Source: Stereocaulon alpinum (taxonomy: Eukaryota > Ascomycota > Lecanoromycetes > Lecanorales > Stereocaulaceae). Taken from it: a stretch of DNA of 64,000 nucleotides. Below the pieces are notes generated by a model, which worked only from the letters and a program-made list of their open reading frames with translations, did not search any database and was not told the DNA's origin. Positions 1 through 11,249 of this stretch are shown here, one piece after another; the stretch's first letter is position 1; every line of letters starts with the position of its first letter. The stretch is taken from assembly GCA_018257865.1 (NCBI GenBank), contig JAEUBA010000025.1, positions 124,001-188,000 on the forward strand. The letters are read 5' to 3'. The position numbers and the translations under genes were made by a program.

Positions 1-3000
1 ACGCCTCGAGTCTTTTCTCGTTAAGTCGCCGGTTGGTCGATCGAACGAAGACTGCTTTGTCGAGGCATTGCTCCCTTCACCTGACTTCTCTTCCTTGATC
101 TCTCCATCTACCACGCCGTCTTGCGAGGGAAAAGGGAAGTCTTGACCATCATTTTTTGTACTTTTGCCTTTAAAAGCCTTAACTAACGAGTTGTCAATAG
201 CCATCTGAGCATTGTTTGATTCGCCTGCAGTCAGGACTTCATTCGTTTGTAATTGCAAAGGCTGCGTTCCTGCATCGGTCTCCAATGTGAGGTTATCCAA
301 TTCTGGAACTATTGTGTCTGCTTCCGACTCTCTAGGGCTCTCTTCATCGGTGAATGTAATTGGGGGGATTAGACCGGACTTGAAAGATTTCGCCCTGTCC
401 AAGCAGATCCTTAGAGCCTGCGCAGATGCCAGAGTTAGTCTAAATTACACAGGTCCAGTTGATCATTGTAGGCGTGTTCGGAGAGCAAAAATGGAACTAT
501 TGCCCTAGGAGCATATTCTGGAACCCAGACAACGTTCCGAAACGGCGAGGAAAAGCGCACAATGTACGTACCTTAGACAGCTTGTGAGGGCCAATAGGCT
601 TCGACACAAATTCCTTAATTGTTGGCGAGTTTTGGTGGGAAGGATGGTGACGGGATGCTGTCTGGGAGCGAGTGGCGTTGCTGCAGAGAACGATGGTGGG
701 TAGATCGTGGTCATGCCTTGATACGTAAGGGATACTCTTCTCATCAACGATAACGAGGTCCACTGAGGCCTGATTGGATAGTTGAGAGACGGTATTGAGC
801 CCAAACCAATTCTCAATACAGCTTTTGAGGACTTGGCCAGACAAGTTGCGGCCAGAATCATCCTTCTGGTCATGGAAGCCATCTAGAGCCACTGTTACGT
901 CTGAATAATCTGCATGCAATGCGTCGATTGAATCCCCTGAAGATCCGTCTGTAGTCCCTGTGCTAGGCGTTGAGATTGGCGTAGAAGCCCCCGGAAGTCG
1001 AGATAGCGGAAGGCGAATAGTGACTTCTGTTCCCTTTCCGACCTCGCTTTGAACGTCAATGGAACCTTTTAACATAGTCACGATGGATTTGACAATGGAA
1101 AGACCGAGGCCGGTGCCACTTGCGAGAACATCCTCCTGGCAGAAAGCTAGGGGGACAACTGTCTCAGTCACTGCGGTGTATAGCGAGGATGGCTAAACTT
1201 ACGATTGAAGAGGCTCGTCCGAAGATATTCACTAGAAATGCCTTTACCAGTATCGGTGATCTTGATCTCCAATATTCTCTCTTCCGTGGGGTCCTCATTG
1301 TTGTTGAGCGACTCATCCAAGGACAATTTGATAATGATGGAGCCTTTCTGGGTATATTTGAGGGCATTGCCAAATATATTCATGATGACCTGTAGGAGTC
1401 AGCTGAGATTGGCTAGGGTCTTGAGATGCACCCATTACCCTTTTCAAAGCACCCGGCTGGGTGGTAAAGACATAATTTTCATGGGCAATATCTATAATGA
1501 CATCTACTTCTTTGACAGTTCCAACCCTTTTTCGAGACTGGTTGCCACCGCCACTTTCCAAGGCTTCAGGTTTGATACCATTCGCGAATACAGGAGCATC
1601 GGTCGAACTAATGTCCTGGTAGATTTGCCCGGCATAGACTCCTTCGATCACTTCTTCAGTCACTGCTGCAACGTCTATGGTTGCATAGATGTTCATCATC
1701 GGCGGAGCCTCCTTGTCGGTTAGACGCGAACTCGCTGTCTTTTTATATTTTGCGCCAGGCTTACGGACATTGCGCCAATTCCGCTCAAAGGAATTGATTT
1801 TACTGTAGTCCAGAATGTGATTGATAGTGTCCAACAACGTACGTCCACAGGAAGAAACAGTGTCTACTAGGCTGCTTTGGAATGTATCGACTTCGGTTTC
1901 GGCCAAAAATTCTGCGCTGGCTAGTATACCTAGATTCTAGATTAGGAGGTAATGTTTAGACGTTAGGACGAGAGAAGTTGGTACAGTACCATGTAAAGGT
2001 GATCGGAATTCGTGGCTAATAGAACCTATAAAATCAGCTTTCTGACGGTCTGCAGCGATAGACGCAAGTCGGGAGACCTCTGCCATGACGTTGTTTCCGA
2101 ATGCCATAAAGAAGCTAAGCTCTGTCTCTCGTGTGAAGATTTGACGGCTTGATGTGGTCCAGGCAAAACCGCCTGCAAACCACCGTGAGAATCTGAGCGA
2201 TCAAATGGTCAGTACTTGAGATATGATGTAAGGCACAGGGAGGAATGACGCGAGAACATACCCAGCGTCCCAGAGCCCCGTCAGCATCAATTGGCGAACT
2301 CCTGGGAAATGTTTCTGGAGTAGTTCGGCCTCCAGGTGCTTCCTTGTGGCTCTGCTTTGCCTCCGAGGTTCAGATTCTGATCGTTCTGGTGGTGACAAGA
2401 TATCTTTCTCTTCTTCGGAAGATGACAAGCAACCGTCCTGGTCGTATGACCACATCTTGCCACGGGAATATCGCGCAAGCAAGCTGTGCAACAAGTTCTC
2501 ATCCATCGGGTTGAACGACTTTACTTTCTCGACCTGCTCCCCAAAGCCCGACGCTTCTTCAGATGTGGAGAAGCTGACAATTTCAGCAGGCCTTTGAGGC
2601 TTCCGCTCAATTCCATCGGTACCTGGAAGTGAGTTGAAACTCTCTCGGAGCCGGGAGGTTGCGTCGAAGAACACAACACCTCCTCGTCCTCGAAGATCCA
2701 GAGAATCGCAGAGGATATTGGCCGCCCTTGCAAATGTCATACGATGGCTGCTATCTGCCGTCCTGGCGCTGATGCCAGCATCAGAGTCGTCTTGAGAGGT
2801 TTCAGGGTCACTTGGAGATGCGATGTGATCTATGGCCGTTTAGAGTGCTTCACGATGATTTACGCTGAAGGTTTGCTTACCAACGGATCGTTGTGCTGTG
2901 AGGGTCACCGAATCTCTACCGCTTCGACCCATTAAAGATCTGCTCCTAATGTCGGCCCTGCCATCACTGCTAGCACGGGGCTTAGGAGCCAGACCCAATT

Positions 3001-3764
3001 TGAAGATCCTGTCGTCAATGAGCATCCTCGACTTTCCCTCCACAAAAGCGTTCATGCCATATGATAGTCGCATGACCTTCCTCCGTTCCTCTGCTTCTCG
3101 AGACGTTTCCATATGCTTCATGATCGTTTGGGCTATTGTACCGAGAAGAGCTTCCTGGTCTGCACTAAGGGGTGGTCGGACAACGTCATCTATAATGAAC
3201 AAGGAGCCTATGTTGATCCCCCTTTTGGTGGTCAATGGCTGACATCATGTCAGTTCATTCTCGTAAGCTATGGGTAAGAGAAACGCTTACTGTTCCAGCG
3301 TAGAATTTGAAATAAGGTGGGCCAGTCACGAAAGGCATGTGTTTGAATCGCTCGTCCTTTGAGAGGTCTGTGACCGTAAAGCACGGAACGCGACCTAGAG
3401 TATGTGGCAACTCAATGGTCTTTTCACACAATCCCCCGGTCTTATCTACGGTCCCACAGCCAAACCAGAGCGAATCCCCCTCGACCTCATACTTCTGACT
3501 ATCGACCAGGTCCAGAGTCTTGGTAGACTCAGCAACGAAGTATTGCTTCTCTCGGTCTATTACGCTGACCATCGCCCTCTTGGAATGTAACCTGAGGGCA
3601 CATAGTTGAGCTAAGGCGGTGAGAGCCGTGTCTGGCGATGAGGCTGCGCTGGCACTCAGGGATGTGTTCGAGATCTCTGGGGGGATGAAGTAGCGGTATA
3701 GCTCGTGTTCTCGGACGCTGTCGACCTTCGATTGGGCAGCCGTTTGCTCTGCTGGAGGCTTCAT
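1..3764 (-). CDS. Hybrid sensor histidine kinase (GAF-HisKA-HATPase), C-terminus beyond window
   Basis: Two-component sensor kinase that autophosphorylates on histidine and passes phosphate through a receiver and Ypd1 to a response regulator. Starting at 3764, exons read in frame through about seven introns (clear ones 3290-3239, 2880-2830, 2261-2193, 1989-1930, 1438-1390). A GAF-like sensor region lies near residues 40-230. The HisKA H-box reads ISHEFRSPLHG (about 2000-2025). The N box NIFGNALKYT is at about 1380, the G1 box ITDTGKGIS at about 1260, and the G2 box GTGLGLSIVK at about 1090-1120. After the kinase core a Ser/Thr/Asp-rich linker stays open to base 1, so the receiver domain expected for fungal hybrid kinases must lie outside. 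The segment RWFAGGFAWT before the H-box resembles other fungal GAF-type hybrid kinases, but I do not assign a numbered group. Divergent from the DUF2293 gene across 466 bp. Confidence 0.9.
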
Positions 3765-4230
3765 CTTACAGATAGAGGGAATTGCTGATCGGCCGATGTG
3801 TCAATTAATTAGCATTCGTCCAACAGCTACATCAGTTGGCGAAGGTTTCTCTGCAAAGCGCGTTTTCGTCCCCGTCCATATCCACATCGACCTCTAGAAG
3901 CTTCAGGTAGCTGTATATCATGACGTGGCCATGCAGAATTCCTAGCAAATTGAGGTGAACGAAGTTGGGGAACGGGCAAGAGATCAGGGAAGCTGCAAAA
4001 GTCGGCTACATCTGGATTTTCCAGACCTGCGTCACTGGCGAGTCGCGTTTCGGAGAGGACCCTGAACGTTGCCAAGACATCGGTGCCACAAAACGCCGGC
4101 TCACTAGTGAACCTAGTCGAGCTAGTTAAGGAACAACATACCTGCAAACACCATCAGATTCGGACAGCCATCCTGAACAAAGCATGATTAACGATCTGTC
4201 TCAACTCGCCGGGCTGAATGCTATAGCAGA
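3765..4230. other. Divergent intergenic region, kinase / DUF2293 gene
   Basis: 466 bp between two divergently oriented starts (3764 on minus, 4231 on plus), presumably holding both promoters. A minus-strand open frame of 106 codons here has no recognisable features, and I treat it as chance. I see no clear TATA box or repeat. Confidence 0.5.
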
Positions 4231-5277
4231 ATGAGATCACGTCGAACTCAGAAACCGGAGGCTTTGTTGATGTATGATTTTGAACAGGTACGGCTGCGAC
4301 ATTGGTTCAACTCGCTACTGCTATCTAACCGATCATCTCTTTATTCAGCTTCATGACAACCTGACGGTTCCACCTAGTGGTTACAGATTCGTCCCGAAAG
4401 GCGACGTTTATGTAACTCGCCACTGGTGAGCACCATCACTTTAATCAATAAATTCATTCACTAATAGTATCTAGCCGAGAGCTTACTTCTAGCGCAGGAC
4501 AGACGGTCTATGTGGTCTATGTACGTGTTCGTTATTTTTCCAAGGTAGATCCAGACTTATTGGTAGTAGGACAAAAGAACGAGCAAAAGGCTCGGCTTGC
4601 ACTGCCCCTGTGAGATTTTTGAAACGGTTGCTCGGAATGCTGCAGCCTCAGCGGACAAGCGTGCAAAGGCTGTGGTTGCTAAAGACAGCCGTGATGACAA
4701 GCAAAACCGTCTTCTACTGAACGAGATGTTCCCGCGCATGCCCTCCAGATCTCTGAAAGAAGTCCTTGAGCACGGCTTTCAGAAGGGTAGCGGGAGAGTA
4801 GGACGATCAATGGAGCTGAAGGAGGAAGAGAGGACCGAGCTTGCTGTGCACGCTCACGCTCGTCACAACTTCACTGACTATGATTCGTACCTCACGGAGC
4901 AAAGAAAAGTCGGCAATCGAAGTTCCAGTCTAAGATCGGAGGCTAGAGAAAGGGTTCACAAGCAAGTCAGAGGTATCGTAAATTCATGGCGCCCCGAGAA
5001 GATTGACACGGTTGCCACGAGATTATCAAACCGCGACCCCCAACGAGCTACAGCTCTCGCCGTACACACTCGGAAAGGGTTCCAACAAAACCGAAAGGAC
5101 AAGCATGCGAGGCCCAAGATGGCCGTGCTTGCAACAAGATCTTATCAAGGTGGTCTCGACGGGAAGTGTCTAAGTATACGGAGTGCTAGAGATGGTAAAG
5201 CTAAAGGGTTACGAAAGCAGCGAAAACCGGCGAGAAGGAGAGTATGGAAGAAAGCTGCTCGTGTCAAAGTCGCATAA
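4231..5277 (+). CDS. DUF2293 domain protein
   Basis: Four exons joined in frame: 4231-4287, 4349-4425, 4475-4520 and 4570-5277, giving 295 aa. The joins rebuild the conserved start of the family: PPSGYRFVPKGDVYVTRHC, then GQTVYVVYDKRTSKRLGL, then the core LLNEMFPRMP ... GSGRVGRSMELKEEE ... AHARHNFTDYDSYL ... ARERVHKQVRGIVNSW. DUF2293 proteins are common in Pezizomycotina and have no established function. The C-terminal 100 residues are strongly basic (RKQRKPARRRVWKKAARVK), which suggests nuclear or nucleic-acid-associated location; that is inference. The last exon has no usable ATG of its own, so a model without the three short upstream exons would lose the conserved N-terminus. Confidence 0.87.
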
Positions 5278-6282
5278 ATGAAGGAAGGCGAAATCTAGGT
5301 AGGCAGAAAGCCCAGCAGGCGGGAAGTCAGGGCCTTCTGCTCCGAGATAAAGCTAGGATCTTGGAAGCCGGCTGGATAAGGCTCAACAACACAGACAAGA
5401 AACGCTCGAAAAGTCAAGAAGCTGAGAATGGAACCACACAATGAGCTGAACAACCAACACTTGTACAAAGCACGGCAGCCGCATTAAGCATGGGAAGTAC
5501 CAAGCCAGCGATTAGCAGGGTGGTCTAAGATCGGACTCCTCGAATCGCTGCGCAAGCAATTGCCAGGGAAGAGAGGAAAGCAAAGGCGAATGGAGAGGCG
5601 GAAGGAGCCGACTACAACTTACATAGACACATTGAGCCCATAGATGTCTCTGAAGACACTGGGCTAGCGCTGACAGGGAATGAGGCCAGAGCAACGAATA
5701 GACGAAGACGGTGAAACATCGGTCGACGAAGCGAAGACACTGCCACCAAAGCACTTGTCAAGCTATGTCAAGAAAGCCGGCTCCCTCGACGAGGACTTAG
5801 ACCGGATGGACGTTTCTTGTGGATAATTGACTTCTCATCTTTTGGGTAACAATTGGCATCTTACACAGGCAGTCAAAGAGGCAGACGACATCTATACTCG
5901 AACAAACTGAGCGGTGATACCTCGATGGCTGGATAAGGTATGACGGCGTATTGGATTCAAGCTGTATATCCCCTGCCGACTGCATCACCAAGATAGAATA
6001 GACTTGGCGCCAGAACCCACATTATGTAGACTGGAGATTAGGTTTAGATAAGCTTTCAACGGTGTTTCTTGTTCAACAGCATTAGTTCTCAATTTGTTCT
6101 AGCCTTGTGCACATTGGAACTTTAATTGGATGAAACCCGCTTTGATTGACCCTATCCCCACACTTGGCTACGTGCTCCTGATCCAATACTACAGCCACGA
6201 AGCTGGTGTATGTGCTTCCCTGTATTCGTATGTCCATCTTCAATTCCATACAATTCCCTACCTTTATACGCAAAGCAATATT
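5278..6282. other. Intergenic, no gene seen
   Basis: About 1 kb between the DUF2293 gene and pyrG. The first 500 bases are purine-rich on the plus strand and give short Lys/Arg-rich open frames (for example 5244-5444) that look like compositional artefacts. The last 200 bases should contain the pyrG promoter and leader. No repeat or RNA gene was recognised. Confidence 0.45.
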
Positions 6283-7573
6283 ATGGCATCCAAAAGTCAC
6301 TCTACGTTAACACTTCCCTTTGCGGACCGCGCCGAACTACCCAATACACCATCCTTAGCGACCTATCTGCTCAGCTTGATCTCCATCAAGCGTTCCAATC
6401 TCTGCGTTTCTGCTGATGTCCATACTACGTACGAGCTCCTCACGATAGCGGAAGAAGTTGGCGACTACATCTGTGTTCTCAAGACCCATGCAGACATAAT
6501 CGATGATTTCTCGGAGAGAACAATCAAAGGGCTGCAAGAGATAGCAGAACGGAAGCGCTTCTTGCTCTTCGAAGACAGGAAATTTGGAGACATAGGCAGT
6601 ATGTCTCCACGTCTCCAGGTCCCTCCACGCCTTCCCCTGTCCATCTGTTAGAAAGCAATTGACACCTCTTACCTCCACAGACACAGTGCAATCTCAGTAC
6701 ACACGCGGCCCCCTAGCAATAGCAACATGGGCGCATCTCACGAATGCCCACCTGCTTCCCGGTGCCGCAATGATCACCGCCCTCCACTCCGCCGCCACGC
6801 AAACCCTGATCTCCCTCAATCAATCCGTTGACACAACAATCAGCGTGGGGACACCAATTGGTACACCCCATACCACTGATGAGAGCAATCCCATGGACTC
6901 CGCAGTCACGACCACTACCACAACCTCCAATTCCTTGAAACCCGCCGAAACCCCTAAGTCGCGCTCAAGCTCCGAGACATCAGAGCCACAGACACTCTTC
7001 TCACACCATCGGAGGAAGGGCAGAGCAGATAGTCTAACCATGGCGACAACAACCATCTCTCAGACCTTCGAGTCCACTTCGCCACGGCAACCAGCTTCTC
7101 TGATACACTCTATCTCCCAAGGCGACAATGACGCGCCACTGGATAAAGCTACAGCACTAGCGGAATTGGGCCCACCACCACACGCCAGAGGCTTACTACT
7201 GCTAGCTGAGATGAGCTCAGAGGGGAACCTAATGACGAAAGAATATACACAAGCGTGCGTGAAGGCCGCAAGAGAGAACAGGCAATTCGTGCTCGGCTTC
7301 GTATCACAGCGAAGTCTCAACTCAGAGGCAGATGATACATTCCTAAGCTTCGCACCTGGTGTGGGGTTGCCCGCCGAAGGGGAGACAGATGGAGTGAAGA
7401 GTGATGGGAAGGGACAGCAATGGAGGAGCCCAAAAGAGGTGATTGGCAGGGATGGAATCGATGTTGTCATTGTTGGGCGGGGCATACTAGGGCAAGTGGA
7501 TCGGGCGAAGGAGGCGGAGAGGTATAGGAAAGCTGCTTGGGAGGCTTATGAGGGGAGGATGGGGTGGAGGTGA
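6283..7573 (+). CDS. pyrG: Orotidine 5'-phosphate decarboxylase
   Basis: Catalyses OMP to UMP, the last step of de novo pyrimidine synthesis, in the cytosol. Exons 6283-6598 and 6681-7573 join in frame to 402 aa. Substrate-binding and catalytic signatures are visible: SADVHTT and CVLKTHADIIDDF, then FLLFEDRKFGDIG, whose Lys and Asp residues belong to the conserved catalytic array. The intron falls directly after FGDIG, followed by NTVQSQYTRG and IATWAHLTNAHLLPG. The C-terminal phosphate-binding part reads EVIGRDGIDVVIVGRGIL. The start at 6283 (MASKSH) is preferred over an in-frame ATG at 6130 because homology begins after it. The enzyme carries a low-complexity Ser/Thr-rich insertion of roughly 120 residues (about 170-290), a feature known from filamentous ascomycete versions; yeast URA3 is about 267 aa. 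Confidence 0.95.
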
Positions 7574-7959
7574 TGGGGTGAAGGTAATTGATTTATGTTA
7601 TCTTTGCGGATTCGTCCTGTTTTAGATAGATACCCATTTAGAGGTCTGGTGTCAAACTAAAAGACCCATAGGAAGCTTTGAACACGTTGATAAGATGGCA
7701 TGGAGATCCATTATGCTATCAGACTGCTTATCTGTTGGCTTTCGCACCTTACACTGCCGGCTTACAGATCCCACCTTACACAATGAACACATGAGACCTG
7801 TCAGCGCCCTTGCCATCCCACACCGAAGATCCCTAGACCAAGTGGTCTTTTATCTACCATCCCCTTTGTGTCAATAAATCGTGTGAGCCTCCTCAACTTC
7901 TAACCCCTCCGGACTTCGGCTCTGACCTGTCATGTATCCCACAGCTCCCCAGAAGTCGT
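7574..7959. other. pyrG downstream region
   Basis: About 390 bp after the pyrG stop, ahead of the first tandem repeat unit. It presumably contains the pyrG 3' UTR and poly(A) site. A 60-codon open frame at 7695-7877 shows no features, and I do not call it a gene. Confidence 0.4.
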
Positions 7960-8960
7960 TCCTCATCATTCGATGGAGGTTAGACTGATATGTCAACAAC
8001 TAGCACACCACATACATTGTCCTTTGGTGCCCTACTGACGCTCTCAGCCAAACCCAATCGCTCATGAAGTCCGTTGAAGCCTTGACGCATGTGATTGAAG
8101 TCGCTCTCTCAAGCTGGCCCATTGTAAACATTGTCCTTTGGTGCGCTTTTGACGGCTCAAGGCTCCTGTTAATTGCTCTTGATGTCCGGTAAAGCCTTGA
8201 CTTGTAAGATTGAAGTCGCTCTCGTATTCCGGAGATGTTTTGTACTAGGGCTCTTAGAATCTTTTGTATCGAGCGTTCCTCATCATTCGGTGGAGGTTAG
8301 AATGATGTGTGGACGACTGGCACGCCATACACATTGTCCTTTGGTGTGTAACATTGGCGGCTCTAAGCTCATGTGAACGGCTCTTGACGTCCGTTGAAGG
8401 CTTCATGCATGAGGGTGAAGTCGCTCTCGTATTCCGGAGACGTTGTATGCTAGGGCTCTTAGAATGTTTGTGCTAAGGCTTTCTGGTACGTTTGAGCTCG
8501 TTTCATTTGGGAATGGTGGGCTTCGTCATCATTTGGTGGAGGTTAGACAGCTATGTGAACAATCGGCACACCATATACATTACCGTTTGGTACGCTTTTG
8601 ACGGTTGTAAGCTCATGTTAATGGCTCTTGACGTCCGTTTGAGCCACGACTGAGGAGATTCAAGTTGCTCTCCCAGGTTTGAGATGTTGTGTACTAGGGC
8701 TCATGTGTTGAGCGTTCCTCATCATTTGTGGAGGTTTGTTTGAGATGTGAACAATTGGCACCATGCATACATTGCCCTTTGGTGCTCTACTGCCGCTCTA
8801 GGCCCCTGCTAAGCGCTCTTGACGTCCGTTGAAGCCTTGACATAACACATGAGATCGAAGGCGCTCTCTGAAGCTGAGATGTTGTGTACTATGGCTCCCT
8901 AGAATAATTGTGTTGAAGCTTTCTGATGGGTCTGAGCTCGTTTGATTGGGGAATGCTGTG
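7960..8960. repeat. Diverged tandem repeat family A (5 copies, about 115-250 bp apart)
   Basis: A core ACATTGTCCTTTGGTG recurs with changes at about 8014, 8128, 8330, 8576 and 8769. Each copy is followed by a second core near CTCTTGACGTCCGTTGAAGC (about 8061, 8175, 8380, 8623, 8815) and then GAAGTCGCTCTC. Some copies carry a longer tail with TCTTAGAAT and TTTGAGCTCGTTT (about 8455-8520 and 8895-8945). The copies are far from identical and unevenly spaced, so this is an old, eroded array rather than a fresh minisatellite. No consistent open reading frame runs through the units. Confidence 0.8.
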
Positions 8961-9029
8961 TTTCGTTGAGCTGATCGGTCTGATTGTTGAGGTCTTTGAA
9001 AACTTCATCGAGACACACTCCCGGGGCTT

Positions 9030-9720
9030 AGCCTTTGCATGTGCGCCCCTGCAAGCTGGCTATTCGGCCTCACGATTGATTGTGAGGTGTCGCAAGCTTG
9101 TTCTGTGTGTAGATGGAAGTCTGAGATAGCTTTCTCATCGAAAGCAAGGGTAGTATCATTCTCCGGTAAGGTCAGATTGCAGCTGGCGAGTGATTCACCA
9201 AGACTTGCAATGTCTCAGGCCTCGTAGTCGAGTGTAAGTTGTCGCAAGCTTGGTCTGTATGTAAATTGAAGTATGAGATAGCTTTCTCATCAAGAGCCGG
9301 GTGTCCAAAATCCTTGGGTAAGGTCAGAGTGCAGCTGGCGAGTGACTCGCCAAGGCTTGCATTACGGATGTCTAGAACATGTGCAAGCTGACTATTGATC
9401 AGGCCTCGTGGTTGTGTATATGGTGTCGTGAGCTTGCTGTGTGCATGAATGGAAGCAATACATATCTTTTTAATCGAAAGCAAGGGTACTTGAATTCTTC
9501 GGTAAGGACAGGGTGCAGCTGGTAAGTGATCCGACAAGACTTGCATTCTGTCAGGCCTTGTAGTCGAGTATAAGGTTCCGCGAGCTTTCTCTGTGTGTAG
9601 ATGGGAGCAGGACATATCTTTCTGATCTGGAGTTGGGTATTCGGAATTCTTCGCTAAAGTCAGAGTGCAGCTAGCGAATGATTCGACACGACTTGCATTG
9701 TTCATGTCCAGGATATGCAT
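9030..9720. repeat. Diverged tandem repeat family B (4-5 copies, about 155-180 bp)
   Basis: A core GTCAGAGTGCAGCTGGCGAG followed by TGATTCACCAAGACTTGCA recurs at about 9176, 9325, 9505 and 9660. A linked block GTCGCAAGCTTGTTCTGTGTG and GATAGCTTTCTCATC precedes each one. The minus strand has an open frame of 196 codons across the array (9762-9172). However, successive units are read in different frames because the unit length is not a multiple of three, so the open frame probably does not reflect selection for a repeat protein. The family is unrelated by eye to family A just upstream. Confidence 0.78.
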
Positions 9721-9762
9721 AGTTATCCCAGGAAGTTGTGGGTTTATTGACCATGATGCCAT

Positions 9763-10323
9763 TCAGGTTATGATGAGTCTTTCGATTTTGATCTCTCTAC
9801 CATTTGGTTTGGTACTGCTACCGGCCTGTGTCTTAGCCTTATCGACTATCGTTGTGTACTCTCTAAGATCATTGGCGCTAGCTTTGTGATCGAAATGAGG
9901 TATATCTTCGTTACCTAGCCCATGTTCAACCTGGTCAAGCTCGGCATTCGGTTTGCCGGAGGACGGGATAGTGTTCAGGAAGTCAAGATCTCTTGAGTAC
10001 TGGTCACGAGTGGCCGTAGCGACTTCTGCTAGCGACATCAATCTTGAGTTGGCGAAAGCCGGCAACATAGCTTGCCCACCGAAGCTGCTAGCAGGAGAAA
10101 AGCCGGTAGTATCGCGATCTGGCATTGTCTTCTGGGTCGAAAACCATGTTTTCTCGATGTGATTACCACAACCTGAGGTCGACAATTCCTGTTTCGACAA
10201 ATGAGAAAGTCTTGCCGGCTGTCTGAAGAATGAGAATCCCGATGTTCCGTCCGCTATCACTCTTCTGACGATTTTGAAAGCTTTCTTCCGAACAGTGTTA
10301 GCAGATTCGGAATTTGAACTCAT
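9763..10323 (-). CDS. Hypothetical protein, 186 aa (doubtful)
   Basis: An uninterrupted ATG-to-stop frame of 186 codons. The product (MSSNSESANTVRKKAF...) is hydrophilic, lacks a signal peptide or membrane segment, and matches no family I know. Its stop is followed at once by the ATG of the open frame through repeat family B (TGAATG), which may be chance. It could be an exon of a larger minus-strand gene, a decayed gene, or noise. No intron signals clearly extend it. Confidence 0.3.
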   Translation of the reverse strand: MSSNSESANTVRKKAFKIVRRVIADGTSGFSFFRQPARLSHLSKQELSTSGCGNHIEKTWFSTQKTMPDRDTTGFSPASSFGGQAMLPAFANSRLMSLAEVATATRDQYSRDLDFLNTIPSSGKPNAELDQVEHGLGNEDIPHFDHKASANDLREYTTIVDKAKTQAGSSTKPNGREIKIERLIIT

Positions 10324-11240
10324 TTCCTGTCGTCTCGCATTTGCAGTAACCTGCTATCTTCCACTACCAGAGCAAGATCCCACACCATAGTGAACATTCT
10401 GGTTCTGTCTTGAGATTCACGAATGGCTTTAGAGAGTAAGTGTAAGATCGGAAGATGAGACTAGTAGAGCGTCGTGGATGCTTTAATCCTGTTGAGATAG
10501 CCAAGCGCTGACTTTCGGTAAGCGTGGATCGGCACTGCAATGCTTTTCGAGTTGGCAGAAATTGCCACAAGCACATTGTCAGTAGCATCTGAGGAGGAAC
10601 CTATTGCTGTCCACTCCTTTGACGTCACCAAGAGCAGAGTATCTGTGTTTGAAGCTGGAAGTATATTAGAGGCCATGCTAGCACGAGTGATTGGATTCAG
10701 AGTGTGACAGCGTTGAAAGATGTGATTGTGGGCCGAAGCTGCTGGAACGTTGCTCGAGTGGCCTCGCCCTCAGAGACGAGAACGCTCAAGGCTCTTCTTG
10801 ACATAGAGGAGCACTAGGTCATAGGCTAGTGGTGCTAACGTGTGGGCGAGTCTTGTTTGAGTGTTGATGGTATATGTCGTGCCCGAGTCTGAATTCTTCG
10901 GCGAATTCTTTGCCGTTGAAGAAAACGGGATTTTCTGCGCATTCCACGATCGATAGTGCTTGTGCACGCGAGTGAGCCTGACTCCATAGCATTTGAGTGA
11001 TAGGAGTGGCTAGCATGGGGGTAATTCGGTCCACAGCGTTGACGTATAGTTGCTGATAGCGCCTAGGATTGTATAGTGTTTAGGATGATGACCGTGAACT
11101 GGTGACACTCATGGGGCTCAGAGCTGGAAATAGAGCCAAGGTGTATTGATTTTGACAGCAGGCAAAGTGTATCGCAGACATATCTTAGGTATTCCGCCCA
11201 TGGTTTTTTCTTGATGGTGGTCTGATAATGACCTCAAATC
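10324..11240 (-). other. Short overlapping minus-strand open frames, possible decayed gene
   Basis: Minus-strand frames 11034-10819, 10967-10770 and 10676-10461 look peptide-like (for example TRLAHTLAPLAYDLVLLYVKKSLERSRL split over two frames) but are frameshifted relative to each other. No start, splice pattern or family can be fixed. I read the stretch as possible gene debris next to the repeat arrays. Confidence 0.25.
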
Positions 11241-11249
11241 AGCCTCAGT

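Noticed and set aside
505..882. 125-codon minus-strand frame inside the histidine kinase
   Set aside because: It overlaps the kinase frame with the G2 box in another phase; a shadow.
3827..4147. 106-codon minus-strand frame upstream of the kinase
   Set aside because: No homology, no features, and it lies in the divergent promoter region.
5512..5754. 80-codon minus-strand frame with hydrophobic start
   Set aside because: Composition-driven, complementary to a purine-rich stretch; no ATG context or family.
7960..8960. CRISPR-like interpretation of the tandem repeats
   Set aside because: Repeats are diverged, unequally spaced and more than 100 bp apart in a eukaryotic genome; no array structure.
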